The notes under the pieces are model-generated. The model had not been told where the DNA came from. It saw only the letters and a program-made list of their open reading frames with translations, and did no database searches. From positions 124,001 to 188,000 of the forward strand of contig NZ_PVEO01000007.1 in NCBI RefSeq assembly GCF_002973595.1: a stretch of DNA of 64,000 nt, written 5' to 3'. Made by a program: the position numbers and the translations under genes. The stretch comes from Jejuia pallidilutea (GTDB lineage Bacteria > Bacteroidota > Bacteroidia > Flavobacteriales > Flavobacteriaceae). Each line of letters starts with the position of its first letter. The stretch's first letter is position 1. This document shows positions 15,941-24,334 of the stretch, in pieces.

Positions 15941-17812
15941 ATGAAAAAAACACATGTTTTTGGTGTCCTATATTTAGGATTATCAATGGTTGGTTTTGCA
16001 CAAGAAAAACAAGCAGATTCAACAAAAGTACAGCAACTTGATGAAGTTGTAATTTCAGATTCACGATTCGAATTAAAACGTGAAAATTCTGGTAAAACAG
16101 TGATTAAAATTTCACAACAGGAAATTGAGCGAAACCAAGGTAGAACGCTTACAGATGTAATTAATACCAAAAGTGGTATTGAAGTTAATGGCAGCAGAAG
16201 TGTTGCAGGACAAAACATATCTAGTTTTGTGCGCGGTGGTAACAACAGGCAAGTTTTAGTACTTGTAGATGGTGTACAAATTAACGATCCGTCCCTAGTA
16301 AATAACGAGTTTGACTTACGATTAATGGATTTAAACACTATAGCATCTATAGAAATTGTAAAAGGAGCTGCAAGTACGCTTTATGGAAATGCAGCTGCTA
16401 CGGCTGTTATAAACATTACAACAAAAAAAGCCTCCAGAGATGAAATTTCAGGGAGTTTTTTAACTGTGGTGGGTACAAATCAAACCCAAGACGATTTAAA
16501 CTATAATGGTGCAAGTTTTACTAATAATGTTTCAATAAATGGTACTTTAAACAAGTTTACATATTTAGCTAGTTTTGGGAATAGATTTGTAGATGGTTTA
16601 TCTGCTGCAAAAGCAGAAAATGCCGAAAACGACCCTTTGTCTAGATATAATACCAATTTGAAGTTAGGATATGAGTTTTCAAATAATTTTGAGATCACTG
16701 CCTATGCTAGTTTAGATAAATTTAAAACAGATATTGATGGATTTCCACCACCAACATTCGCTTTTGCTGATACTGATGATGCATACATTTCACAGCAAAA
16801 ACGTGTAGGTATTTCTCCAAAATATATTTATAGGAACGGAAGTTTGCAAGTAAACGCTGCTTATACTAAAATTAATAGGGAAACTATTTCTGCATTTGGT
16901 GCTACAAACGAAGCCGATAGTTATGTGGTTGATGCTTTTAATAAATATAATTTTAATGATGAATTTTATACCATTGTTGGTTTAAATTACGGTGATTATA
17001 ACAGTGTATTTGCCCAGGATGAAAGTTTTACAAATACCGATCCTTACTTGAATGTGGTTTATGTTTCAGATTTTGGTTTAAACCTTAATGCGGGCGGTAG
17101 GTTAAATAACCATAGCGAATACGGGTCTCATTTTGTATACAGTTTAAACCCGTCTTATACTATTTCTGTTGGTGAAGGTTACACCAAAGTTTTTGGCTCT
17201 TACGCCACATCTTTTATTGCACCAAATTTATCTCAATTGTTTGGTTTTTTTGGAGCCAATCCAGATTTAGAGCCAGAGGAAAACGTAACTGTTGAGGGAG
17301 GACTTGAGTATAATACAAAAAACGGATTTAGAATAAATGGCGTGTATTTTAATAGAAATGAGGAAAACACCATTATTTATACTACAGCTTATGAAAACGC
17401 AACAACTGATGCTACTGTGCATGGTTTTGAAATTGAAGCACAAATTGATGTGATAAAAAACCTATCAATAGCTGCTAATTATACATTTACCGAAGTTAAA
17501 GATGGCGAACGCTTAAGAATACCCAAGCACAAGGCCAATGCTAGTTTGGGTTACAATATTTGTAAAAACACTTTTGCATCATTAAATTATCAATTTGTAG
17601 GGAGTAGAACAGATACTAATTTTTCAACATTTACAAATGAAGATTTAAAAGCTTTTTCTTTAGTCGATTTGTATTTTAGCCATAAACTCATTAAAAACAA
17701 ACTGAAGCTTTTTGTTGATGTTACCAATGTGTTTAATGAAGATTATTTTGAAATTTTGGGTTACACTACTAGAGGTAGAAATGTGAGTTTAGGGTTGAAT
17801 TTAAATTTATAA
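15941..17812 (+). CDS. btuB: TonB-dependent vitamin B12 outer-membrane receptor
   Basis: This is a 623-residue outer-membrane receptor. Residues 1-20 are a signal peptide ending in GFAQE. A possible TonB box lies around 30-37 (QLDEVVISD). The plug domain (about 45-150) contains VRGGNNRQVLVLVDGVQIND and GAASTLYGNAAATAVINI. A 22-strand barrel follows to the final SLGLNLNL. The cobalamin riboswitch directly upstream fixes the substrate as B12 or a corrinoid with good confidence. It would hand the ligand to the binding protein, permease and ATPase encoded divergently at 12347-15483. A terminator follows. Confidence 0.92.
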   Translation: MKKTHVFGVLYLGLSMVGFAQEKQADSTKVQQLDEVVISDSRFELKRENSGKTVIKISQQEIERNQGRTLTDVINTKSGIEVNGSRSVAGQNISSFVRGGNNRQVLVLVDGVQINDPSLVNNEFDLRLMDLNTIASIEIVKGAASTLYGNAAATAVINITTKKASRDEISGSFLTVVGTNQTQDDLNYNGASFTNNVSINGTLNKFTYLASFGNRFVDGLSAAKAENAENDPLSRYNTNLKLGYEFSNNFEITAYASLDKFKTDIDGFPPPTFAFADTDDAYISQQKRVGISPKYIYRNGSLQVNAAYTKINRETISAFGATNEADSYVVDAFNKYNFNDEFYTIVGLNYGDYNSVFAQDESFTNTDPYLNVVYVSDFGLNLNAGGRLNNHSEYGSHFVYSLNPSYTISVGEGYTKVFGSYATSFIAPNLSQLFGFFGANPDLEPEENVTVEGGLEYNTKNGFRINGVYFNRNEENTIIYTTAYENATTDATVHGFEIEAQIDVIKNLSIAANYTFTEVKDGERLRIPKHKANASLGYNICKNTFASLNYQFVGSRTDTNFSTFTNEDLKAFSLVDLYFSHKLIKNKLKLFVDVTNVFNEDYFEILGYTTRGRNVSLGLNLNL

Positions 17813-17895
17813 ATTAATTACTGTTTGTTCTAGCACAATCGGGAACTATTGCGGTATTTGGACTGCGCTCGATACGACAACTTACATATTTTATC

Positions 17896-17937
17896 AAACC
17901 TGTCTACGTTTTTAAAACCTAGACAGGTTTTTTATTT
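17896..17937 (+). terminator. btuB terminator
   Basis: The stem AAACCTGTCTA / TAGACAGGTTT is followed by a T tract that overlaps the end of the convergent PP-loop gene. Confidence 0.75.
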
Positions 17938-18666
17938 GGGAAGTAAATCGCAATACCAAACGCCATATCTATCAGGGGCACAAACAGAATCATCAGTTTT
18001 TGGAGTATCGTACTCCCGATATACTTTTTCTCCAATAGTAAAATCAATCGGGTTTTTAAAAATGGGGCCATCAAAACAAAAGGTATGAAATTCACCATGT
18101 TCCCCGCAAGGATCTACATTTTTAGGTAAATTGTTTATAAAGTCCTTATCGATAATAGTTCCCACAAAATGGTCGTTAAAATATTTTGAATTGGCGCAAA
18201 CAATTATGGTTTTAAAACCTAAATCGAGAAACTCATTCAATAATTCCTTTGTGTTTCTTTTCCACAATGGATAAACCGAAGTTACATTTACTTCTGCTAA
18301 CTGTTTGTCTCTGTAATCTCGTAAATCTTCCAAAAAAATATCGCCAAATGCTGAATGTGTGAAACCGTCATTTTTTAATCTTGAAACCGTTTCATTCATT
18401 TTTTGCTCATATACTTCCATACTTGGCATTTCCGGAAGCTCAATTAAACTTGCAGGAATATCGATTGCATTGGTTTGTGCAAGCAATAATTCCTTCCTTA
18501 AACCATGCATGGACACACGATTGTAATGCGAATTTACAGTTGTAATTAATTCATCTACAGAAAAGTGCTCATCTTTTAATAGATGATACAATGCTAAAGC
18601 AGAATCTTTCCCAGAGCTCCAGTTAAAATAGGTTTTGTTTTTTTTCAAAGTTGTTTTAATCTGCAA
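17932..18666 (-). CDS. Dph6-type ATP pyrophosphatase (PP-loop domain)
   Basis: This is a 244-residue protein of the diphthine-ammonia ligase superfamily (PF01902). The PP-loop WSSGKDSAL is at 16-24. Later family pieces are HGLRKELLLAQ, AFGDIFLEDLRDYRD and FDLGF-like TIIVCANSKYF, and the C-terminal FHTFCFDGPIF is the most diagnostic block. Bacteria have no diphthamide, so the bacterial substrate is an open question; an ATP-dependent amidation or adenylation is likely. Its position next to btuB suggests, without proving, a link to corrinoid use. The start overlaps the end of the S41 peptidase gene by 11 bp. Confidence 0.8.
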   Translation of the reverse strand: MQIKTTLKKNKTYFNWSSGKDSALALYHLLKDEHFSVDELITTVNSHYNRVSMHGLRKELLLAQTNAIDIPASLIELPEMPSMEVYEQKMNETVSRLKNDGFTHSAFGDIFLEDLRDYRDKQLAEVNVTSVYPLWKRNTKELLNEFLDLGFKTIIVCANSKYFNDHFVGTIIDKDFINNLPKNVDPCGEHGEFHTFCFDGPIFKNPIDFTIGEKVYREYDTPKTDDSVCAPDRYGVWYCDLLPK

Positions 18667-20095
18667 TCATACCGCCTTTTTCAAATGGAAGGAAATCGAA
18701 ACTATCCATAGTTTTGTTGGTGATTAATTGCGGCTGTTCTTTAACAATATTTCTTTTAGTTGTGGAGTTTTCTATATCCGCCAATGCAAGAGCCAGCATA
18801 GGTTCGTTTTCATCGCCTAAAACACCAAGATTTAGAGGTCTTTCTTCGTATTCAAAACCAATTGATGGCGGTAATCCTGTTCCAGGTACTGCCTCTAAAT
18901 TCTTATTAATACCATTAGCTATTAAAGGTTGTATAGCATATGTATGTGCAGGATTGGCACCTTGTCTGCCAAAGTCTGCAGAATCATAAAATACTCTTGA
19001 GGCTTGTGTTTTTCCTGTGGTATTAATGCCTATTTGCACAACCTCTATGTAAGGTTTAAGGCCATTAATAAGACCTTCACTTGCAGAAGCAGACCTATCA
19101 GTTGTCAACACATATATTTTACTTAAGTTTAAGCTATTAATTGCACTACCATTAATATTGCTTGTAAATAGATAATCGAAATTTAGTTCTTGTAAATTTT
19201 CATTGTACACCAACTTTTCAAATACTTGTCCGGTAAATTGGCCTGTAATCATACTAGCAAGAAACGTAGTTGTGGTAACAGAACCTCCCGGATTATATCT
19301 TAAATCAAGAACTAAATGTTGAACATTACTTGATTTAAAATTGGCAAACACATTATTTAAACTGTTTTCTGAACCTGCTGTGAATCCGTTGTACATTACA
19401 TAGCCTACATTTTCTCCTCCTACTTGAAATGTCTCGCTGATGTGAATAGGGTTTTCAGTAAATTGAAACTTTTCTAACACTATGTTTGTACCGTTGGGCT
19501 CAATACTATCGTCTGAAGTTTCAGTTGTACCCTTATCATTATAAGTTCCTAGATTAATGGTGTAAACATCTTGATTTAAAAGGCTTCCTGCATTAGTTCT
19601 AGTTATTGTTGTGCCATCAACTTGGGTAAATAAATTGCCTCTCTTTACACCTTTAATGTCTGCTTCACTACCATTAAGCACTAATCTAACAACTCCAACA
19701 AGCTCAGTATCACTATTAGGTGCTGCATATAGTGCGAATTCCATACCATTAGTTTTAAAAATACCTTGCAACCGTTGTTCTAGTGTAATGTAATCGTCAA
19801 CTATTATGCTAAACCTATCAACAGTTTCTCTTTGGTATATTAAACTTTCAAATAATGCCTCTGGCGAAGAAAAGCCATTCAAATATTCTGAATATTCAGC
19901 ATTACTTCCAAATCTGTCGTCTGCTAAATTAGGTATTTCGCTTTTGTAGAGATAAACCAGATTCATAGCTTTCCATACAAAATCATTGATACTGCTGGAT
20001 TGTACCAGATTATCGTCTCTATCTTCAAAACAGCTTGTTAAAACTAGGGCAGCAAGAAGTACTACTAGGGCTTTTATTCTTTTCATTTTCCGCAA
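18656..20095 (-). CDS. S41-family peptidase lipoprotein
   Basis: This is a 479-residue cell-envelope serine protease. It starts with a lipoprotein signal (lipobox LTSC, Cys22 when counted from 20095); a second ATG at 20086 would also work. A PDZ-like region lies at about 110-200 (VRLVLNGSEADIKGVKRGN). The tail-protease core spans about 225-420: DLRYNPGGSV, then TDRSASASEGLING with the catalytic Ser, and the Lys of GKTQASR about 30 residues on. Such enzymes degrade or trim envelope proteins. It is probably co-transcribed with the overlapping PP-loop gene. Confidence 0.85.
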   Translation of the reverse strand: MRKMKRIKALVVLLAALVLTSCFEDRDDNLVQSSSINDFVWKAMNLVYLYKSEIPNLADDRFGSNAEYSEYLNGFSSPEALFESLIYQRETVDRFSIIVDDYITLEQRLQGIFKTNGMEFALYAAPNSDTELVGVVRLVLNGSEADIKGVKRGNLFTQVDGTTITRTNAGSLLNQDVYTINLGTYNDKGTTETSDDSIEPNGTNIVLEKFQFTENPIHISETFQVGGENVGYVMYNGFTAGSENSLNNVFANFKSSNVQHLVLDLRYNPGGSVTTTTFLASMITGQFTGQVFEKLVYNENLQELNFDYLFTSNINGSAINSLNLSKIYVLTTDRSASASEGLINGLKPYIEVVQIGINTTGKTQASRVFYDSADFGRQGANPAHTYAIQPLIANGINKNLEAVPGTGLPPSIGFEYEERPLNLGVLGDENEPMLALALADIENSTTKRNIVKEQPQLITNKTMDSFDFLPFEKGGMIAD

Positions 20096-20175
20096 TTTTA
20101 TATAAGTAGTCTATTAAACCCTAAATTTACTTACATTATTGTATAATAAAAAATTAATCGATGAATTGTGGGTTG

Positions 20176-20210
20176 GAAGCATTAAGCATGAAGCATGAAG
20201 CACGAAGAGA
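20176..20210. repeat. Heptamer tandem array (GAAGCAT type)
   Basis: The units are GAAGCAT, TAAGCAT, GAAGCAT and GAAGCAC, then a partial GAAGAGA. They lie 40 bp before the structured element at 20252. Confidence 0.65.
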
Positions 20211-20251
20211 CATTTGCTGGCAGTTTAAGAGTTAATTTGGCAGATTGGACC

Positions 20252-20340
20252 GCGTTAGGGATAGAAGTGGCATCCTTTTTTGAGGTACGATAAAAAGATA
20301 TAACGGATAGCCCGACCCCGCCAATAGCGGGGTAACGCCC
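20252..20340 (+). repeat. Structured intergenic element, copy 1
   Basis: This 89-nt segment begins GCGTTAGGGAT and ends AGCCCGACC...GGTAACGCCC. GCGTTA at the start pairs with TAACGC at the end. Inside is a 7-bp hairpin, ACCCCGC/GCGGGGT (20315-20333). A second copy with compensating base changes is at 42866. It lies 108 bp upstream of the ECF sigma gene in the same orientation. It could be an RNA element or a REP-like repeat. Confidence 0.65.
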
Positions 20341-20448
20341 TAATTTTAAAATTTTTGATTTTTTGATGTAACAAAATAAATAGTGGGTCGTCGTAATTAC
20401 AAATAGCACAAACTATGTTATTTTAACCAAACATTAACCAAAACCAAA

Positions 20449-20958
20449 ATGACTCAAAACGAGTTTTTAAATATTGTAATGCCTTTTAAGGATAAAGTGT
20501 TTCGTTTAGCAAAACGATTGCTTGTATCTACCGAAGAAGCTGAAGATGCCACGCAAGAAGTGTTACTGAAGCTTTGGCGGAACAAAGGTAAAATTGGTGA
20601 ATATAAAAATGTTGAGGCTTTTTCTATGACGATGACTAAGAATTTTTGTTTCGATAAGCTAAAATCGAAACAGGCACAAAACTTAAAAATTGTACATAGT
20701 AATTATGAAGAGAAAAATACACCGCTACAAAAACAGGTTGAGTTAAACGATAGCGTAAGTTGGGTTGAGCGCATAATACAAGAGTTGCCAGAACAACAAC
20801 GCATGATAATTCAACTAAGAGATATAGAAGAATATGATTTCGATGAGATTTCTAAGATGCTGAGCATGAATAATACGGCAGTAAGAGTAGCCTTATCGAG
20901 AGCAAGAAAAACAATAAGAGAACGATTAACTAATACACATAATTATGGTATTAAATAA
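20449..20958 (+). CDS. ECF-type RNA polymerase sigma factor
   Basis: This is a 169-residue sigma-70-family protein with only regions 2 and 4, as in extracytoplasmic-function sigma factors. Region 2 covers about 8-75 (FRLAKRLLVSTEEAEDATQE, LKLWRN). Region 4 covers about 105-160 (LPEQQRMIIQLRDIEEYDFD and the HTH EISKMLSMNNTAVRVALSRA). It would direct RNA polymerase to a small regulon. The next gene overlaps it by 14 bp and encodes a one-TM protein, the usual position for an anti-sigma factor. Two DUF4252 proteins follow in the same operon. Confidence 0.9.
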   Translation: MTQNEFLNIVMPFKDKVFRLAKRLLVSTEEAEDATQEVLLKLWRNKGKIGEYKNVEAFSMTMTKNFCFDKLKSKQAQNLKIVHSNYEEKNTPLQKQVELNDSVSWVERIIQELPEQQRMIIQLRDIEEYDFDEISKMLSMNNTAVRVALSRARKTIRERLTNTHNYGIK

Positions 20959-21442
20959 TATAGAAAAATTACTTGAAAAGTACGAAAACGGAGAGACAAG
21001 CCTAAAGGAAGAGCAAGTGTTAAAACACTATTTTACTAAGGACAACGTTGCACCTCACCTTGAACACTACAAACCTATGTTTACGTATTTTTTGGGAAAC
21101 CAACAGGAACAGTTTACTAAAGACCTACCATTAAAAACTAAAAGAACGTTTAATTACAAGTGGTTATCGGTTGCAGCAGTTGCAGTTATCATGTTGGGAG
21201 TTTACTTTACGCCAATTACAGATACTAATACATGTAAAGAGAATGTAGTGGGTACGTTTTGTGAACCAGAAGAAGCTTTTAACGAAGTATCAAAACAATT
21301 AGCCATGATTTCAAATCATTTTAATAAAGGTACATCTACCGTAAATTACCTAAACGAGGTAAATAAAGGTACGGCAACCCTAAATTATTTGAATGAGATT
21401 GAAAATTCAACAGGCATAATTTTTAAAACAAATGAATATTAA
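20945..21442 (+). CDS. Single-pass membrane protein, putative anti-sigma factor
   Basis: This is a 165-residue protein. A short cytoplasmic N-terminal part (about 1-75; KLLEKYENGETSLKEEQVL) is followed by one membrane helix (about 78-95; WLSVAAVAVIMLGVYF) and an external part. The C-terminal end holds a 13-residue tandem repeat (NKGTSTVNYLNEV then NKGTATLNYLNEI). It overlaps the sigma gene, so an anti-sigma role is inferred from position and topology. No classical zinc anti-sigma motif is visible. The start overlaps the sigma gene stop, pointing to translational coupling. Confidence 0.65.
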   Translation: MVLNNIEKLLEKYENGETSLKEEQVLKHYFTKDNVAPHLEHYKPMFTYFLGNQQEQFTKDLPLKTKRTFNYKWLSVAAVAVIMLGVYFTPITDTNTCKENVVGTFCEPEEAFNEVSKQLAMISNHFNKGTSTVNYLNEVNKGTATLNYLNEIENSTGIIFKTNEY

Positions 21443-21473
21443 AAAAAGAATAAACACCTTAAAAACAAGTAAG

Positions 21474-22037
21474 ATGAAGCATAAATTAATAGTAGTTATA
21501 ATGGCAATTATGTTGTTGCCTTTAACAGGAATGGCACAAAAAAGCGTATTTGATAAATACAGCGACGACCCTAACGTAACCTATGTAAACATTAAACCTA
21601 AAATGTTTCAGATGATTTCTAAAATAGGTATTGATGTTGACGATCCTGAAGCTAAAGCCTATATGGATATGGTAAAAAGCATTACCAGTTTTAGAACCTT
21701 AGTTACAGATAATTTAGCTATTTCGGCAGATATTGCTAAATGGGTAAAATCGCGCTCTAGTAAATTAGAGGAGCTTATGGAAGTAAAAGATGATGGTACC
21801 GAAGTAAAATTTTATGTAATGGAAGGTAAAGATGCAGACCACGTAAAAGAGTTACTAATTTTTGTAACGGGTATAGATAAGAAAATGGATGAGAAAGTAG
21901 AGATTAATGGTAAGGAACGTAAGATTGAAACTGTTGTAGTGTCTATGACAGGCGATATAGACTTAAACGAAATCTCTAAATTAACACAAAGAATGAATAT
22001 TCCTGGTGGAGATCATTTGGAGAAAAAGAAATCATAA
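21474..22037 (+). CDS. DUF4252 domain-containing secreted protein
   Basis: This is a 187-residue exported protein. The start at 21474 (MKHKLIVVIMAIMLLPLTGMAQK) is chosen because it gives a clean signal peptide; the open frame begins 42 bp earlier and overlaps the previous gene. The mature part matches DUF4252 (VFDKYSDDPNVTYVNIKPKMFQ and the C-terminal MTGDIDLNEIS). The function is unknown. In Bacteroidota such genes are found beside ECF sigma factors, which suggests an envelope-stress or surface role. A second DUF4252 gene follows after 37 bp. Confidence 0.8.
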   Translation: MKHKLIVVIMAIMLLPLTGMAQKSVFDKYSDDPNVTYVNIKPKMFQMISKIGIDVDDPEAKAYMDMVKSITSFRTLVTDNLAISADIAKWVKSRSSKLEELMEVKDDGTEVKFYVMEGKDADHVKELLIFVTGIDKKMDEKVEINGKERKIETVVVSMTGDIDLNEISKLTQRMNIPGGDHLEKKKS

Positions 22038-22074
22038 GTATTATTAAAATTCATCAATCAATTCATCATCAATC

Positions 22075-22617
22075 ATGAAGCGAACAGTTAAAATTTTAGG
22101 TATCACTGCTTTTTTAAGTTTAATTTTGGTAAGTTGTAATAGCGAACCAAGTTTGCAGCGGTATTTTGTAGATCATCAGGAAATGCCCAATTTTATATCG
22201 CAAGATATACCCGTATCTATGGTGAAACTAGATAAAACAAATTTTACTGAAGCGCAGCATGAGGCTTTTAATTCTGTAAGAAGACTAAATTTTTTAGGAT
22301 TTAATATAAATGAAACTAATACAGCTATTTATACTGTTGAATTAGAGAAGGTAAAAACTATTTTAAAACAAGGTAAGTACCAAGATTTAATGGAGTTTAG
22401 TGATAAAGGCAGAAAAATTTTGGTAAAGTATATTGGAGATGATGACGAAGCCGATGAAGTAGTGGTGTTTGGGAGTGCCAACGATATGGGGTTTGCAGTA
22501 GTTAGAATTTTGGGAGACGATATGAGTCCTGAAAAAATGGTGGCCTTGGCCCAAGCGCTTAATAATGCCAATTTAGACGAATCTCAAATGCAAGATATGT
22601 TGAATTTTTTTAAATAG
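22075..22617 (+). CDS. DUF4252 lipoprotein
   Basis: This is a 180-residue lipoprotein with signal MKRTVKILGITAFLSLILVS and lipobox Cys21 (LVSC). The mature part matches DUF4252 (YFVDHQEMPNFISQDIPVSM; FGSANDMGFAVVRILGDDM). It is the last gene of the ECF sigma cluster and a paralogue of the preceding gene. A strong terminator follows 28 bp later. The biochemical role is unknown; both DUF4252 proteins would act in the envelope. Confidence 0.8.
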   Translation: MKRTVKILGITAFLSLILVSCNSEPSLQRYFVDHQEMPNFISQDIPVSMVKLDKTNFTEAQHEAFNSVRRLNFLGFNINETNTAIYTVELEKVKTILKQGKYQDLMEFSDKGRKILVKYIGDDDEADEVVVFGSANDMGFAVVRILGDDMSPEKMVALAQALNNANLDESQMQDMLNFFK

Positions 22618-22644
22618 TGAACACTAAAATAGGATTACAAATAA

Positions 22645-22676
22645 AAACTCCGATACATTCTGTGTCGGAGTTTTTT
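22645..22676. terminator. Terminator after the ECF sigma cluster
   Basis: The stem AAACTCCGATACA / TGTGTCGGAGTTT has a 3-nt loop, with T6 after it and A-rich sequence before it. Confidence 0.85.
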
Positions 22677-22715
22677 GTTATGTTTATGTTTAAGCTTTAG
22701 CGGTTATCTTAATGT

Positions 22716-22889
22716 TTAATCTTGTTTATGTTTGTAATTTGTATAAAGTAGATTTAATACTACAGCAAAAAACATAAGAGTTAACACGGTTAGTACAATA
22801 AAGTTATCTAATATATCCAATATACCGAATATAAAAATACCTGCTGTTATAAAACCAGTTAGTGCTAAAGATTGTTTGCTGCTTAACAT
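22716..22889 (-). CDS. Small two-helix membrane protein
   Basis: This is a 57-residue ORF with two hydrophobic helices (about 9-27 and 31-48), an acidic turn (DILDN) and a basic end (NYKHKQD). It starts 9 bp after the purB stop on the same strand, so it is probably co-transcribed. Small membrane proteins with this layout are common downstream of flavobacterial genes, but I recognise no family. The frame is clean and the hydrophobic pattern is regular, which supports a real gene. Confidence 0.6.
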   Translation of the reverse strand: MLSSKQSLALTGFITAGIFIFGILDILDNFIVLTVLTLMFFAVVLNLLYTNYKHKQD

Positions 22890-22898
22890 GTTTATAAA

Positions 22899-24242
22899 TT
22901 AAATACCAGTATAGTTAGCTGGTGTAATTTGTTTTAATTCGTCTTTAATTTTGTTTGAAACCTCTAAAGTATCAATAAAATTCGAAATAGAATTCTGATT
23001 TATTTTTTCGTTAGTTCTCGTTAGCCCCTTTAACGCTTCATATGGATTGGGATAACCTTCTCTTCTTAATATTGTTTGAATGGCTTCAGCCACAACAGCC
23101 CAATTGTTTTCTAAATCTTCGGCAAATTTGGGGGTATTTAATAATAATTTGTTCAACCCTTTTAAAGTAGATTTAAAACCTATTAAAGTATGCCCAAATG
23201 GTACACCAACATTTCTTAAAACAGTACTATCGGTTAAATCGCGTTGCAATCTAGAGATGGGTAATTTTGCTGAAAGATGCTCGAAAATAGCATTGGCAAT
23301 ACCTAAATTTCCTTCAGAATTTTCAAAATCTATTGGGTTTACCTTATGTGGCATTGCAGAACTACCAACTTCACCTTTTTTAATCTTTTGTTTAAAATAA
23401 TCCATCGAAACATAAGTCCAAACATCTCTATCCAAATCAATAAGAATTGTATTAATGCGTTTTAGGGCATCAAACAACGCCGCCATATGGTCGTAATGCT
23501 CTATTTGCGTTGTTGGGAACGAATGTTGTAGCCCCAATTTGTCTTGTACAAATGTGTCGCCAAAAGCTTTCCAGTCTATATTTGGGTAAGCTACATGGTG
23601 TGCATTAAAATTCCCTGTGGCACCACCAAACTTAGCGGCACTTGGTATATCGTTTAATAAGTTGAATTGCTCTTCTAATCGCACAACAAATACATTAATT
23701 TCTTTTCCTAAACGTGTAGGAGATGCAGGTTGCCCGTGTGTTCTTGCCAACATAGAAACATCGGCCCAGTCTTTTACAAGCGCTTTCAGTTTATTTAAAA
23801 CATTAAAATATTCAGGAACGTAAACATCGTTCATGGCTTCCTTAATGCTTAAAGGAATTGCTGTATTGTTGATGTCTTGCGATGTTAATCCAAAATGGAT
23901 AAATTCTTTAAATTCTGATAATCCTAAAGCGTCAAACTTTTCTTTTATAAAGTATTCTACAGCTTTCACATCATGATTGGTAACACTTTCAATATCTTTT
24001 ATGGCCTTGGCATCATTAGAAGAAAACGACTTGTATATATCTTTTAAATCATCAAAAACAGAGTGGTCTACATGTTCTAGTTGTGGTAACGGAATTTCAC
24101 AAAGTGCAATAAAATATTCTATTTCAACTAAAACACGATATTTTATTAAGGCTTCTTCTGAAAAATAGGCGCCTAATGCGTCAATTTTATTTCTGTAGCG
24201 ACCATCAATTGGTGAAATGGCGTTGAGTGGAGATAATGACAT
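22899..24242 (-). CDS. purB: Adenylosuccinate lyase
   Basis: This is a 447-residue cytosolic enzyme of the fumarase/aspartase superfamily. It splits SAICAR and adenylosuccinate, both with release of fumarate, in purine synthesis. The starting piece NAISPIDGRYRNKIDAL, the HFGLTSQDINN block, TRTHGQPASPT-like ARTHGQPASPTRLGKEI and the mobile loop GSSAMPHKVNPIDFENSEGN all match the E. coli-type (about 456-residue) PurB. I start at 24242 (MSLSPLNAI) rather than 24269 because a -7 box lies at 24267-24274. It is followed by a small membrane protein gene. Confidence 0.95.
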   Translation of the reverse strand: MSLSPLNAISPIDGRYRNKIDALGAYFSEEALIKYRVLVEIEYFIALCEIPLPQLEHVDHSVFDDLKDIYKSFSSNDAKAIKDIESVTNHDVKAVEYFIKEKFDALGLSEFKEFIHFGLTSQDINNTAIPLSIKEAMNDVYVPEYFNVLNKLKALVKDWADVSMLARTHGQPASPTRLGKEINVFVVRLEEQFNLLNDIPSAAKFGGATGNFNAHHVAYPNIDWKAFGDTFVQDKLGLQHSFPTTQIEHYDHMAALFDALKRINTILIDLDRDVWTYVSMDYFKQKIKKGEVGSSAMPHKVNPIDFENSEGNLGIANAIFEHLSAKLPISRLQRDLTDSTVLRNVGVPFGHTLIGFKSTLKGLNKLLLNTPKFAEDLENNWAVVAEAIQTILRREGYPNPYEALKGLTRTNEKINQNSISNFIDTLEVSNKIKDELKQITPANYTGI

Positions 24243-24266
24243 TTTTGTTTGATTTTTTAAAAGAGC

Positions 24267-24274
24267 CAAAGATA
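24267..24274 (-). promoter_or_regulatory. -7 box of the purB promoter
   Basis: TATCTTTG on the minus strand matches TAnnTTTG, 25 bp before the chosen ATG. No good TTG -33 box was found. Confidence 0.55.
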
Positions 24275-24281
24275 CGTTTTT

Positions 24282-24316
24282 GATTTGCGATTTGCGATAT
24301 TCGATTTACGAATTTT
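24282..24316. repeat. Heptamer tandem array (GATTTGC type)
   Basis: The units are GATTTGC, GATTTGC, GATATTC and GATTTAC, then GAATTTT. The array fills the -33 region of the purB promoter. Confidence 0.6.
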
Positions 24317-24334
24317 TAGAATTTAAAGGTTTTT

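Noticed and set aside
17813-17895. Possible repeat or RNA gene after btuB
   Set aside because: No pairing, repeat or open frame beyond the terminator could be supported.
20182-20409. 75-codon minus-strand ORF over copy 1 of the structured element
   Set aside because: It follows the element rather than a protein pattern, has mixed composition and lies opposite a paired-structure region. A similar false ORF covers copy 2.
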